From Lotus japonicus (taxonomy: Eukaryota > Streptophyta > Magnoliopsida > Fabales > Fabaceae): a stretch of DNA of 64,000 nt. Position 1 is the first letter of the stretch, and each line of letters opens with the position of its first letter. Shown here piece by piece: positions 44,885 through 56,020 of the stretch. Both the position numbers and the translations under genes were made by a program. The DNA lies in contig NC_080046.1 in NCBI RefSeq assembly GCF_012489685.1, positions 41,813,176 through 41,877,175 of the forward strand, written 5' to 3'. The notes under the pieces were generated by a model, which worked only from the letters and a program-made list of their open reading frames with translations, was not told the origin of the DNA and searched no databases.

Positions 44885-45586
44885 TCATAGCTCCTCCTCC
44901 TGTCCCTCGTCGCTCGGCGAGTAGCTGTCCACGTCGCTGTCGGAGTCAGAGTCGGAATCCACCGTGATCATCTCAGTGTCTAAGTCCACGACCTCCCTCA
45001 TAACTGTCCTGCGCACCGTCCTACTCAAGCCCGTCTCATCATCTACCTCCCCAGTAAGAACATCCTCCTCCACCACCCGAACCAGGGGTTCCACACGGTA
45101 GCCGCGCGGTGGAGTAAAAGGAAAACGACGTGAGGCAGATGGAACAACGGACTCCCTCTTCGGCTCCACGAGCCTCGAGGACGACGCCACGTCGGTAGGA
45201 TCGATAGCAGTAGCAGGAGGTGGCGCAACAGGTGCATCAACATCAGCCTCGATCTCGGATGGGTCCTCGTCATCGGAAGAAGATGAAGTCGGAGGTGGTG
45301 CAGGTGGTCCTCGACCAGTACCTGGTCCACAACAAACTGAAGGCGGCAAGTCAAAGCTCAGCTCCATGCGTCGTAGCACTCCCCTCGTCAAACGTCCACG
45401 CTCGTCTGTCCGGTCCTCCATGACCCTTCCCCGGTACGTCGCTCGATGATCCACAGCATCGATCACCCAAGCGGTGGGGGCATGACGGTCCACCAACTCA
45501 AACCTGATCCCCCCCGAGGGAGAGACCATCGAAAACCACTCCGCCATCGACATCTGGCAGTAGGCCGACCGCCCAAACACAAACAT
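44885..45586 (-). CDS. 233-codon ORF inside the long solo LTR, unknown protein
   Basis: Starts MFVFGRSAYCQMSMAEW, with a possible alternative Met at residue 12 or 14. Residues 1-90 look folded (FELVDRHAPTAWVIDAVDHR, then basic RGRLTRGVLRRM). Residues about 90-135 are Pro/Ser/Asp-rich. The end is extremely acidic (DSDSDSDSDVDSYS, then EGQEEEL). It runs in the LTR's transcription direction, 2 kb downstream of the TATA box. A stop codon lies just ahead; CCCTAG|CGC there could be a splice acceptor. I do not recognise it. GC-rich ORFs can arise by chance, but the length and domain-like layout argue for a real or recently real coding region. Confidence 0.5.
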   Translation of the reverse strand: MFVFGRSAYCQMSMAEWFSMVSPSGGIRFELVDRHAPTAWVIDAVDHRATYRGRVMEDRTDERGRLTRGVLRRMELSFDLPPSVCCGPGTGRGPPAPPPTSSSSDDEDPSEIEADVDAPVAPPPATAIDPTDVASSSRLVEPKRESVVPSASRRFPFTPPRGYRVEPLVRVVEEDVLTGEVDDETGLSRTVRRTVMREVVDLDTEMITVDSDSDSDSDVDSYSPSDEGQEEEL

Positions 45587-47610
45587 GAAACCAAAGCCAA
45601 AGCGCTAGGGTCAACTCACGGAATAAAGTAATTATACACTCAACATGTGATTGGGGTATGGATATATATGTTCATGTATATATATATATTAATAATCCTA
45701 GCATGTTATTGGCTCTAACAATGCTTCAATAATTCAAACAGCATACAATTCCAGTCAGAGTGAATGTATGCGTGAAATGCAATTCAATATGATCCGGATA
45801 GTTCAAGTGGGATGGGCACCATCGAGTCAGTCCTAACACCGGCCTAGTGTTTAACCATTTCCGCTCGGGTGTCACTTACAAACCCATGCACAGTCGGATC
45901 AGCCCCAACCACCCTAGGTCGTGCCACTCTGCCCGCTATGCCGAAGATACACCCAGGTGTTCTTCGATGAAGGCCTTCCCAACCTTCGTGAAGCTTTCCT
46001 GACTTCACCGAGGCCCAATCTTTCGATCGTACAAACCTCGAATGATGCATGATGCAATATGGTTAGCCAAGCATCGATTCGCCATCACAACGCAAGTGTT
46101 TAGCTCAATTATCAATTTCAAAACCCAAAAGTTTAATGTCGGTCAATACAACACAAACTCCATCAACAAGAGTACCCAAGTACTAGGTGACTTCCCCTTG
46201 TCACTGTGGCTCACCCCCCTGGTGTCCAACAATTCTCCAGAACCCACAACAAAAGTCGACTTTTCCCCGTCTTTCGCAATTATTTTCCCCTTTAGTTTTC
46301 CTATGTTTTATTCGTTAATAAAAATGTTTCGAATTGAATTAGTCAAGTTATGAATTTAGTTCTTGAATACTAAATTCTCTAAGGTCTCTAGTTTTCGAAA
46401 TTATATTCATTCTAAGTTTTCCAAAAACCCACCAAATGTAACTCCCGGGGAAAGTCTAAGTATACAAACGAATGACTAAGTCTCAAACCCCCTTTTGGAC
46501 TCGCCTAGGGTTGTTTCCCCAACCCGAAAGATCAAAGGTAACCAGTTCAGTGATTCTCCACTCCGAAGTCGCGTCAAAACGCACAATTCAATAACATCTC
46601 AATATCATAAGTTATGGAAAACATCATAACATTAATTCATCATCATAATCAATATCAAAGTAAAGCTTAAGTCGAATTTATCGACGCCTATCATGCAGTC
46701 TTAGCTAATAGGTAAGTTGCCCTAACCTCGAGTTGCTCCACCCTCGTGGTCTAGGTTTTCTTCACACAATTGCTCTGAGAAACCCAAAGTTCTTTCAACT
46801 GAACCTCGGAGAAAACAAAGCAGAAATCCAAACAAAATCGGTTAGCTCGATCACAATACAACTAATTATCGATAGACAAAGCATTGAAGCTTCAGAATAC
46901 AACAATCGAGTACGAAAGGACAAGTTTTCGCAAACGAAAAACTCCCCCCCCCCCACACAAACATGCTCTCGGCCACAAGAGGAAAAAGGTTCTGGCGCTT
47001 TTTCTTCAATCTAATTTAATTACAAGGTAGTTTTAGAGTAAAACTAGGGTAAAGAAATTGTCGGAAAAATTTTCGGACGAACGGATCGAATTACGACTAC
47101 TCAGGGGCATTTTGGTCCAAAATTAAAGCTAAAAAACTCAAAGTTAAAACTTCGGAAAACAAATTTGATAACGATGTTCCTAACGACATTTGTAGCAACT
47201 AATCCTAAAGGCACTAAGTCGGATTGTAGCTTTTCGTCATTAAAGTTTCAATATGTGCGCAAAAAGGGTTTTTACACAGTTTTTCAGATCTTTGACAACT
47301 CGGTCGAAATCGGCGAACAACGGCGAGTGTCCTAGGTTGTTGGGAAAGTATAGAAGGTACCCCAACAGAAAAATCGGGAAAAACGGATAGTTTTACGAAA
47401 AGCTCGAAACTTTGAGCTCAGAAAGAGATATAGAAACGCAGTAAAAACAATGATCAGAGGTAAGAATCAAGCTAGTTACCTCGATACCTTGAATTAGGGA
47501 CAAATAGCTCGAAGATCGGTCGAGTTTCGGCGAAATTCTCCTCTCCTCTTTTCTCTCCTCAACCCGCGGCCTCTTTGGAAGAAATGAGAGATATTTTTGA
47601 TTTTTTTACT

Positions 47611-47619
47611 ATTTATAGG
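47611..47619 (-). promoter_or_regulatory. TATA box of the long LTR
   Basis: The minus strand reads TTCCTATAAATAGTAAA, followed about 30-60 bp on by a CT-rich leader (ATCTCTCATTTCTTCC, then GAGGAGAGAAAAGAGG). A donor-like ATCGAG|GTAACTAG lies near 47480, so a short leader exon spliced towards the ORF is possible. Confidence 0.55.
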
Positions 47620-48977
47620 AAGGTGAAATCGCGGGAAAATAAATATTTCGCGATTCCGATTTTTGCAGTACGTTCATCGGTGAATTCTAAGCGAGATTCT
47701 GGCGACAGAATTCCAGACATCAAAACAAATCTCTAACATTTGGGAAAAACAATCCTAAAGCGTGTAAGTTAATCTGTCCCGAAAAACTACTTTTTGCTGT
47801 GAAGGTCTGATGACAAAACTTCGTTCTGAAGAAAGATTGGAAACATCGAAATAAATCTGACAACGCAGATGGAAACTTCGTTAAAAGCTCCGAATAGAAA
47901 AAGTCTTCATTCAGTGATTGAATTTAGGGTTTTTGAAGAAAAGAATTTAGCGTCGTCGGACTTCCGAGAATTGAAACCTATCGTGCGTACAGTCCAGAGT
48001 TCCGAAATGAAACACTGGTCGAGGAAAAATAAAGAGAACTTCTTATTTTCCCAAGGATTTGAAATTTCACTTAAACGTTGCTTTAAGAGCGGAATTAGCC
48101 AATTCTGGACACTCTCGCCACAAGGCGGGTTTGCAGACGACTCGCACTAACTCCTAAAACGACTATGAAACAGTCTTTAAGCAATTCCTGAACTTTCTTC
48201 TTCATTAATCTTTCTCAAACGGCGAACTCCTGTCACGCTTACACTGATCCTACGCGTGAGTCGGAAAAGTAAACGGTTCTGTAAATCCGGGTCTTACAAT
48301 GCATAATAGAGAAACATAATTATAACAAAAGTTGAATAAATTTAAGTTTACTAAATAATATTTTAAAATATTAAAATTATGACTCATTATAGTTATAATT
48401 TTTAAAGTTAAAATTATTTCATTTTTATAAAAAAAAAAGTATAAAAAAAATGTTATTATGACTTATATTAAAACCTTATTACTTGATTTAAAATATTTCA
48501 AATTCACTTAAAGGATTTTTCAAATGATTAAATAAATAAATTATTAAATTATTTTTTAAGGATAAGTTATGATTAAAAAACAGAATAACATCTGGGGATA
48601 ATATTCTCTCTAACTGAGTATCAATGTTTACAATCGGATATATGATAAATCAGTCTCTCTGCAGTTGAAACCACAATAATAAACCCAAAACAATAGAATA
48701 TGTTACAACCAAAGTTTCTAAAATTAATTCAATGCTAATTATTAAATATCAATTACTAAATTTGAGTGATATTAATTATTTACGGAAATAGATATTTTGT
48801 ACGAGCAATTTAATACACCAAAACTATTATTTTGATGTCTCAACATGGTTTTTTATTATATTTATAATAAAAAATAATTCTTATATTTAGTAATTTAATA
48901 ACACTATAATAATTTTTATACAATATTAAAAAAAATAGTGTAAATAAACCCGTGCAACGCACGGGTATTATTTCTAG

Positions 48978-49250
48978 ATATAATGGTAATTAGTGTCTTA
49001 TTAAATAATAGAGATTAAAGATGATGTCAATATAATAATAATAAAGCATCAGAGAGTTCAAAGTAATTTTTCCAAATATATAATATGTATTTAGTTATTA
49101 CGGATATAAGTTAAAGAGGCTAAATTATACAACTATTTACCACCTGGTACATACACTTAGTACTAATACAATGTTGTTCTAGCTTAAACACAGTTTTGAG
49201 GTTCGAGTCTTTATAAATATACAACTGCATTAAATACTAAGGTAGCGTTT
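48978..49250. other. AT-rich DNA without a recognised feature
   Basis: No ORF of note and no repeat boundary; lies between the Helitron-like end and the foldback element. Confidence 0.4.
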
Positions 49251-50252
49251 GACCCAACTTTTTTAGAGCTTAAAAGTTACTTATAAGTCAAAGCTAAAAA
49301 TAAGATCTTTTAAAATAAAGCTAAAGTTGTTGGGTGATTTTCATTATTTTTACATCTTAAATGTGACTTTTAAGATAAAAGATGTTTGATAAATAAACTA
49401 CGTTTTTTCACATATACTAATACTAATCTAAACATTCAATGACCGATGAATGATGCCTCTGGTGATCAGAATAGGGCCCTCTGGGTTTGCTTAAGCAAAA
49501 TGCCCCCCGTTGAAATTAGCCTCTTTCTAGCCTAAGTTTTATGAGAAAATTCAAACATTTAGTTTTGTAATATTGCACAGATCTGGTCGAATTACATTAC
49601 CACAAAACATTTATCTGTACAAATTTTAAATTGTCAATCTAGCAATTTTTCAAAAGTATGAGGTTGGATCTAATTTCTGCACTTATCTTCAACGCTCTGC
49701 TTGTTCTAAACTTCACCGTTCTTATACAATTGGAGTGAAACAGATATCGATCAATGATATTTAGTTTTCCAGAAACTTGTAGCCTGTGATGCAGATCTGT
49801 GATAAAGGGGTTTCATTGGACATATACAGTAACAGTGGTAGTTCTTTGGAGTGAATTCAGTTAAACAGGTCTGAGAATTTAAGGAAGGAAGAAAAACAAG
49901 AAGAAGAGATAAGAGGGTGGTTGAATGGCTTTGTCGGTACCGTTGATGAGAGACATATTGAAGAAATATCTGATGATGGCCGTATAGAGGCAGTAGAGCG
50001 GTACAGGGGCACCAGAGATATAAGATTTTAGTCTGAGACGAGATGTAAAGTCATGGAACGGAAGATGAAGTAAGTTACTTTTAAGTAAAAAGCTCCTATT
50101 CCTAACTTATTTTAAAAAAGATATTTTCTTTATTTTATATTATAAAAAATAAGCTACTTAAAATTATAGAGCTTTTTTAAAATTCTATTTGGCCTAACTT
50201 TTACTTAAAAGTAACTTAAAAGTAAAAAATAAGTTGAGTCAAACAATACCTA
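49251..50252. mobile_element. 1-kb foldback/MITE-like element with captured interior
   Basis: The ends are inverse copies: TAAGGTAGCGTTTGACCCAACTT at the left and AAGTTGAGTCAAACAATACCTAA at the right. Both continue inwards into AAAAGTTACTTNTAAG-type sequence. The middle (about 49410-50060) is of different, less AT-biased composition, as if a unique piece had been trapped between two MITE arms. A clear target duplication was not found. Confidence 0.6.
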
Positions 50253-51100
50253 AGTAGAAAAAACTTTACTGTCCATTATTATCGTATCCAATTTAAAATT
50301 GAAAAAAGCAATTAAATACACTAAAAAAGATTCTACTTCTATGTAGTCCATGGTTTTGACTTTCGTCCAAGAAAATCAGTCACTACTAGCACTCTGCAAT
50401 GCAAGATGTCCAGCTTATCCACCTATACGTGAAAGTGAAACCAAAAGCCAACAAAAGCAATAATTATCTTTAAAATACTAAAAACAAAAGCAATAATTGA
50501 CAGGTGAATAAATTTATATAATTACTACAAATTTAGCGCTTTCATGGACTAATTAATTTTGGCCTTTCCTGTCTTTAGTGGCTTCTAAACCCCTAGAGAC
50601 TAATTAATTTTGGCCTTTCCTTTGATGTAAGTTAGGTATGATTCTCTAAAATAGGAGTTATTTTTTAGAGTAAGATAAATCATATTTAGTATTTACCTTA
50701 AATAAAATGTTGATTTTTTAGAACAGATTAACATTTTAATAGTTTCGAAACTGAGTGCACTTAGTTTGAATTGATTTATTTTTGTTAGAAATCATTTTTT
50801 TTTTCAGTTTTTAGTGTTTTTGAAAGAAAAATCATTTGTTATAATTAAATCTTTTCAAACATATCATTTTTCCGATGTAAAAAAAAATATTTTCAACCAT
50901 ACACTAGTTTATGAAACAAAAAACATACGCTAGTTTATACACTGCACTTTTAATATTAAAAATGGGGATGATAATAATAATAATAAATACATTTATAATA
51001 TTCATTTTTATGGTTATTATTTTGAAAAAAAAAAGTAAGAGTCATATAATAATTTTTCTTAACAAATTAATTAAAATGATAGAACGAAAAGAGAGCACCA
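50253..51100. other. AT-rich DNA with one short direct repeat
   Basis: GACTAATTAATTTTGGCCTTTCCT occurs twice (50547-50570 and 50598-50621), 27 bp apart. Otherwise nothing recognisable. Confidence 0.55.
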
Positions 51101-51972
51101 CCAGACTTTCAGGCAGAACGTCAATGACATGCTGAAGAGACTAACGGAGGCTAACTTTTAGCTAGATGACCATCCTTTCCCTTGGATGATGAAGGAAACC
51201 TTCATCTCAAGGGAAAGAACAAATCGTTAGAACATGCTTTTACACTGCAAAAACAAAAGATATTGAAGAGATATACGAGAGGCTTGAAGGGAGAAACAGG
51301 AGAAGCGATGATGAGGTTGATGCTAGAGAGGACATAACATAGATGTAAAGCTTAGCATATGTTCCGTGCTAGAACCTAGAGAGAGAAGGTAGTACCCAAA
51401 GTGTGAGGAAAGTGATGTGAATGCTTAGAGAGAGAAACTCTAACCGCTTAGAGAGAGAAAATATAACTGAATTTCAATGCTATTATTTCTCAAATGAGCT
51501 AAGAGTCCCTTACAATTGATATTCCCCTCCTATTTATAGAGATGGAGTTGGGCTTTGGCGCCCTTAGTCTGTCCAAATAGGCCAGTTGGGCCTCGGGAAG
51601 GGAGGCCCAAGGTCATGACGCGTCCCACGCCCAAAGTTGAGTCTCCTGGGCGAGGGACCCTGGGGTCTCGCCCAGTCCACAAGTCCACAAGACACCGAGC
51701 TCGAAGCATGAGAGCTAAGTGTGTCTTTAAGTAAGAAATAAGGCGAGATCCCTAAGGATACTGACTAAAACTTAAAAACTTAAAATCTAGAAGTGAAAAA
51801 CAATGGCCAACAAATAGAGCCTTTTGCAATCAACACTTTTAGACCCCCAGTCGCATCCTCTTCTTCCGGGCGACCCAAGTCCACAAGCAGGCTTGTCGCG
51901 ACGGCCTTTAGTCCGCCCGCCTCAGCATAGTTGTGCACGTGCCCTGAATCGTGATATTTTGTCGCACGTTGT
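51101..51972 (-). repeat. Minus-strand Gypsy LTR-like DNA, left part (continues after SIRE copy 2)
   Basis: The minus strand has a GC-rich U3-like part with GCCCAACTCC, then TCTATAAATAGGAGGGG (TATA, 51526-51542), then a leader with CAATTGTAAGGGACTC and repeated TTTCTCTCTCTAAGC. This fits the U3-R-U5 order of a Gypsy LTR. The GC-rich part resumes at 59987-60118, so SIRE copy 2 inserted into it. Confidence 0.55.
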
Positions 51973-53183
51973 TGTAAGATCAAGTTTTGATCTAGTAGTA
52001 CAACTCTATGTTTTGATGATTACAAGTTAACCTTTTGATATGAACAATTGTGGTACTCTAACGTGTTTTTCTGAGTGTGCTATTTACAGGCTCTGACCTC
52101 AACTCAATCTCACACAAATCAGAAGCACTGTGTATAAAGAGTGACCCAAGCAACGCTTTCGCATTCACCATGTTCAGTATGAACAGTGGAAAAGCTTCAG
52201 AAGTTCTGAAGTTATACAAACTCTGATGTGGACTCAGTCACTAGAAGTTCTGAAGATCCAGAAAGTCTAATAACCAAGAAACACTGAAGGCTCAGATGTT
52301 CTGATGGTGTAGAAGACTCTGAAGATCCAGAAGCTGAATAGTGGAAACTCTGAAGTCCAGAAGCAAGAAACTCTGAAGGCCATGTTCTTCCCTCTGAGTT
52401 CAGAATCAGAAGATACAATGGTCAGAGGATCTGTGCTTTCCCTCTGACTCTGATCAACCGGCTTCACAAGTTCCAATATGAAGCATTCCCCTGATCAGAA
52501 GTCTCCTAGGTTTAAAGGTCGCGTCGCTATCCAAGTACAAAAGCTACTGTACCTTCCTGACGACCTACCTAACGTTCTCAGCCACAGCAGAAGCTGGATT
52601 TTCCAGAACTGCCCTCCAACGGTAGCATTTCCCATGCATCGCTCAACCCTAATCCTTGGAGTATATAAAGAGGCTGAAGACTGAAAGAAACGGCTAGAAG
52701 CATTCACATACGCAAGACATATTCAAAAATCTTCTAAGTTTTCTTTCATCTGAAATTCATTGAGTTTACTATTAGCTTTTTAGAAGCAAATCTCTTGTAA
52801 ACAATCCTTTGATAAAAACAGTTTGTTTAGTTCCTTTAGGAGATCAAGGTTGATCGGATCCTAGAGAAGACTAAGAGAGTGAATCTTAGTGTGAGCTAAG
52901 TCAGTGTAATTGTTAGTCACTTGTAGGTTTCAAGTGCAGTTGTAACTCTTACCTGATTAGTGGATTGCCTTCATTCTAAGAAGGAAGAAATCACCTTAAC
53001 GGGTGGACTGGAGTAGCTTGAGTGATTTATCAAGTGAACCAGGATAAAATCCTTGTGTGCTTTTCTATCTCTTATCTTTAGCACTTAAGTTCTCGAAAGA
53101 TTTGTCAAAATCTTTAAGGTGGAAGTTTTATACTGAAAACGTTATTCAAACCCCCCCCCTTTCTACCGTTTTTCATACCTTCA
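51973..53183 (+). repeat. 5' LTR of SIRE copy 2 (1211 bp)
   Basis: TGTAAGATCAAG ... CATACCTTCA; TATATAAA at 52662-52669; a run of nine C near 53151. TCTGAAG/CCAGAAG-type repeats fill the U3. Confidence 0.97.
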
Positions 53184-53185
53184 AT

Positions 53186-53197
53186 TGGTATCAGAGC
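53186..53197 (+). promoter_or_regulatory. Primer binding site of SIRE copy 2
   Basis: TGGTATCAGAGC, exact complement of the initiator-Met-tRNA 3' end, two bases after the LTR. Confidence 0.95.
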
Positions 53198-53255
53198 GCA
53201 AGTTCTGATTACCACACCTAACAGTGTTCAGTGATCCGGGCCGGTGTGAAAAACA

Positions 53256-53435
53256 ATGGCTGCCACCACCAGTGAAACTCAAAGAGATGGTTACAATGCA
53301 AAGCCTCCTATGTTCGACGGTCAAAGGTTCGAATATTGGAAAGATAGACTGGAAAGTTTCTTTCTGGGTTTCGATGCAGATCTCTGGGATATTATTGTGG
53401 ATGGCTACGAGCGTCCAGTTGATGCAGATGGCTAG
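53256..53435 (+). pseudogene. gag N-terminal remnant of SIRE copy 2 (59 aa)
   Basis: True gag start [20 protein letters not shown], then [20 protein letters not shown]. The frame ends at TAG three codons after ...VDADG, exactly where the deletion joins integrase sequence. The downstream pol is in another frame. The join lies at AGATGGC, present on both sides in the undeleted element. Confidence 0.92.
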
Positions 53436-55575
53436 AACCATGCTCCAAGAAACTGGCATGGCTAAGCACTTTTGGGCAGAGGCAGTAAATACAGCATGTT
53501 ACATTCAGAACAGAATCTTTGTGAGACCAATTCTGAATAAGACTCCTTATGAATTGTGGAAGAACATAAAACCCAACATTTCTTATTTTCATCCTTTTGG
53601 CTGTGTTTGTTATGTTCTCAATACTAAGGATAGATTGCATAAATTTGATGCTAAGTCTTCTAAGTGTCTATTACTCGGTTACTCTGAGAGATCTAAAGGT
53701 TTTAGATTTTTTAATACTGATGCTAAGACTATTGAAGAATCTATTCATGTTAGATTTGACGATAAGCTTGACTCTGACCAGTCAAAGCTAGTTGAAAAGT
53801 TTGCAGATTTAAGCATTAATGTTTCTGACAAAGGCAAAGCTCCAGAGGAAGATGAGCCAGAGGAAGATGAACCAGAGGAAGAAGCTGGTCCCTCTAACTC
53901 ACAAACTCTGAACAAGAGCAGAATCACTGCAGCTCACCCTAAGGAATTGATTCTGGGCAACAAAGACGAACCAGTCAGAACCAGATCTGCCTTCAGACCC
54001 TCTGAAGAGACCTTGCTCAGTCTGAAAGGATTGGTGTCCTTAATTGAACCCAAGTCCATAGATGAAGCTCTTCAGGACAAGGATTGGATTCTGGCCATGG
54101 AAGAAGAACTGAATCAATTTTCCAAGAACGATGTTTGGAGCTTAGTGAAGAAGCCTGAGAGTGTCCATGTTATTGGAACGAAGTGGGTATTCAGAAACAA
54201 GCTAAATGAGAAAGGAGATGTAGTCAGAAACAAGGCAAGGCTAGTTGCTCAAGGCTACAGCCAGCAGGAAGGAATAGACTACACTGAAACATTTGCTCCA
54301 GTAGCAAGACTGGAGGCAATCAGACTGTTGATCTCTTTCTCAGTAAATCACAACATAGTTCTACATCAGATGGACGTAAAGAGTGCCTTCCTAAATGGTT
54401 ATATCTCAGAGGAAGTCTATGTTCATCAACCCCCAGGTTTTGAAGATGAGAAGAAACCAGACCATGTGTTCAAATTGAAGAAATCACTCTACGGTCTGAA
54501 GCAAGCTCCCAGAGCATGGTATGAGAGACTTAGCTCATTCCTTCTGGAGAATGAGTTTGTAAGGGGTAAAGTAGATACAACTCTTTTTTGCAAGACTTAT
54601 AAAGATGATATCTTAATTGTGCAAATTTATGTTGATGATATTATATTTGGTTCTGCTAATCAATCTCTATGCAAAGAATTTTCTGAGATGATGCAGGCTG
54701 AATTTGAGATGAGTATGATGGGAGAATTAAAGTACTTTCTGGGAATCCAAGTTGATCAAACACCAGAAGGAACATATATCCATCAGAGCAAGTACACTAA
54801 AGAACTTCTGAAGAAGTTCAATATGCTGGAATCTACAGTGGCCAAGACTCCAATGCATCCTACATGCATTCTGGAGAAAGAAGATAAAAGTGGTAAAGTA
54901 TGTCAGAAGCTCTATCGTGGCATGATAGGTTCACTTCTATACTTAACTGCATCTAGGCCAGACATACTATTTAGTGTTCATTTATGTGCTCGATTCCAAT
55001 CAGATCCAAGGGAAACCCACTTAACTGCTGTTAAGAGGATCCTAAGGTATCTGAAAGGCACCACTAACCTTGGCTTGATGTATAAGAAAACATCAGAGTA
55101 TAAGCTTTCAGGTTACTGTGATGCTGATTATGCTGGAGATAGAACAGAGAGAAAAAGTACTTCCGGAAATTGTCAATTTCTGGGAAGCAATCTAGTCTCA
55201 TGGGCAAGCAAGAGGCAATCAACCATTGCACTATCAACTGCAGAGGCAGAATATATCTCAGCAGCAATATGCAGCACTCAGATGCTCTGGATGAAACATC
55301 AGCTGGAGGATTATCAGATCCTTGAGAGCAATATCCCAATCTATTGTGATAACACTGCTGCAATCTCATTGAGTAAGAATCCTATCCTGCATTCAAGAGC
55401 AAAGCACATTGAGGTAAAGTATCACTTTATTAGAGATTATGTACAGAAGGGCGTACTTCTTCTGAAGTTTGTTGATACTGACCATCAATGGGCAGATATC
55501 TTTACAAAGCCCTTAGCAGAGGATAGATTTAATTTTATTCTGAAAAATCTAAACATGGACTTTTGTCCAGAGTGA
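53429..55575 (+). pseudogene. Integrase C-terminus, RT and RNase H of SIRE copy 2
   Basis: The frame is open from 53224, but gag-derived codons before about 53429 are read out of frame and are not real gag. From [16 protein letters not shown] on it is pol: the end of integrase, then RT ([29 protein letters not shown]) and RNase H ([31 protein letters not shown]), to TGA at 55573. Unlike copy 1 there is no stop and no RT deletion, so these two domains could be active. It lacks protease and the integrase catalytic core. Confidence 0.93.
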
Positions 55576-56020
55576 AGATGGATCAGAACCTCTGACTATG
55601 ATACTTCTTGATCAGAAGATGTCTAGTCCAGAAGGTAACTCAATCAGAGTGTGTGTACCCACTGGTACTGACTCTGAAGCTGAGACAACAACACGTGTGT
55701 CAGTATTTCTGATGCATAGTTCCTTGTGCCCGTGTGACAGTCTGTTATGATTGCGTGTAGATATGCTTCTCTCCTGTGTGTGATTTGTGTATTTACTGTT
55801 GCTATCTATCTTTAATTTTCAACCGTTGATCTTAAAGTGCTTTTTGAATCAACAACGGTTATTTGATAAAACCCACTATACACACACGATCTCGTTCACT
55901 TCCGGTTTTTTTACTCTCGCTCTCTCTGCTTTTCAAAACCGCTTATTCTCGATTTCTCTCTCGATCTCTCTTCATCTTTCAACCTTCATCTTCTACCTCA
56001 AACCTTCAACCGCTTCAAAA
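55576..56020 (+). promoter_or_regulatory. Leader-like spacer before the envelope-like ORF, copy 2
   Basis: Contains CACTATACACACACG (near 55873), a CT-rich leader (CTCTCGCTCTCTCTGC) and CCGCTTCAAAAATGG at the start, matching copy 1. No coding function. Confidence 0.45.

Larger units (their letters stand above)
44442..48298 (-). mobile_element. Solo long LTR (3857 bp), probably Ty3/Gypsy, carrying an ORF
   Basis: On the minus strand it begins TGTAAGACCCGGATTTAC and ends GGAAATCGGGGTGTTACA, with an exact 5-bp duplication ATGCA on both sides (44437-44441, 48299-48303). Base composition is clearly higher in GC than the AT-rich host. A TATA box (TCCTATAAATAG) sits about 690 bp in, as a U3 promoter would. 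No PBS, gag or pol are present. Long LTRs of this kind occur in Tekay/Ogre-type elements; assignment to a lineage is inference. Confidence 0.7.
43296..48977 (+). mobile_element. Helitron-like element interrupted by a long LTR
   Basis: The proposed 5' end is A|TCTATCTATATC leading to GTAAAGGAGACTTGAGG. The 3' end has the hairpin ACCCGTGCAACGCACGGGT (48948-48966) followed by ATTATTTCTAG. The base after CTAG is A rather than the usual T. A second 5'-like start (TCTATATACATATG, GTAAAAGAGACTT) lies near 43640-43665, so two related copies may be fused. Removing the nested unit 44442-48298 leaves about 1.8 kb of AT-rich, noncoding DNA. Confidence 0.45.

Noticed and set aside
52212..52707. Four ORFs of about 68-70 codons in the SIRE LTRs (repeated at 59014-59509)
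   Set aside because: Duplicate LTR sequence with TCTGAAG-type repeats; not open in the copy-1 LTR, so not constrained.
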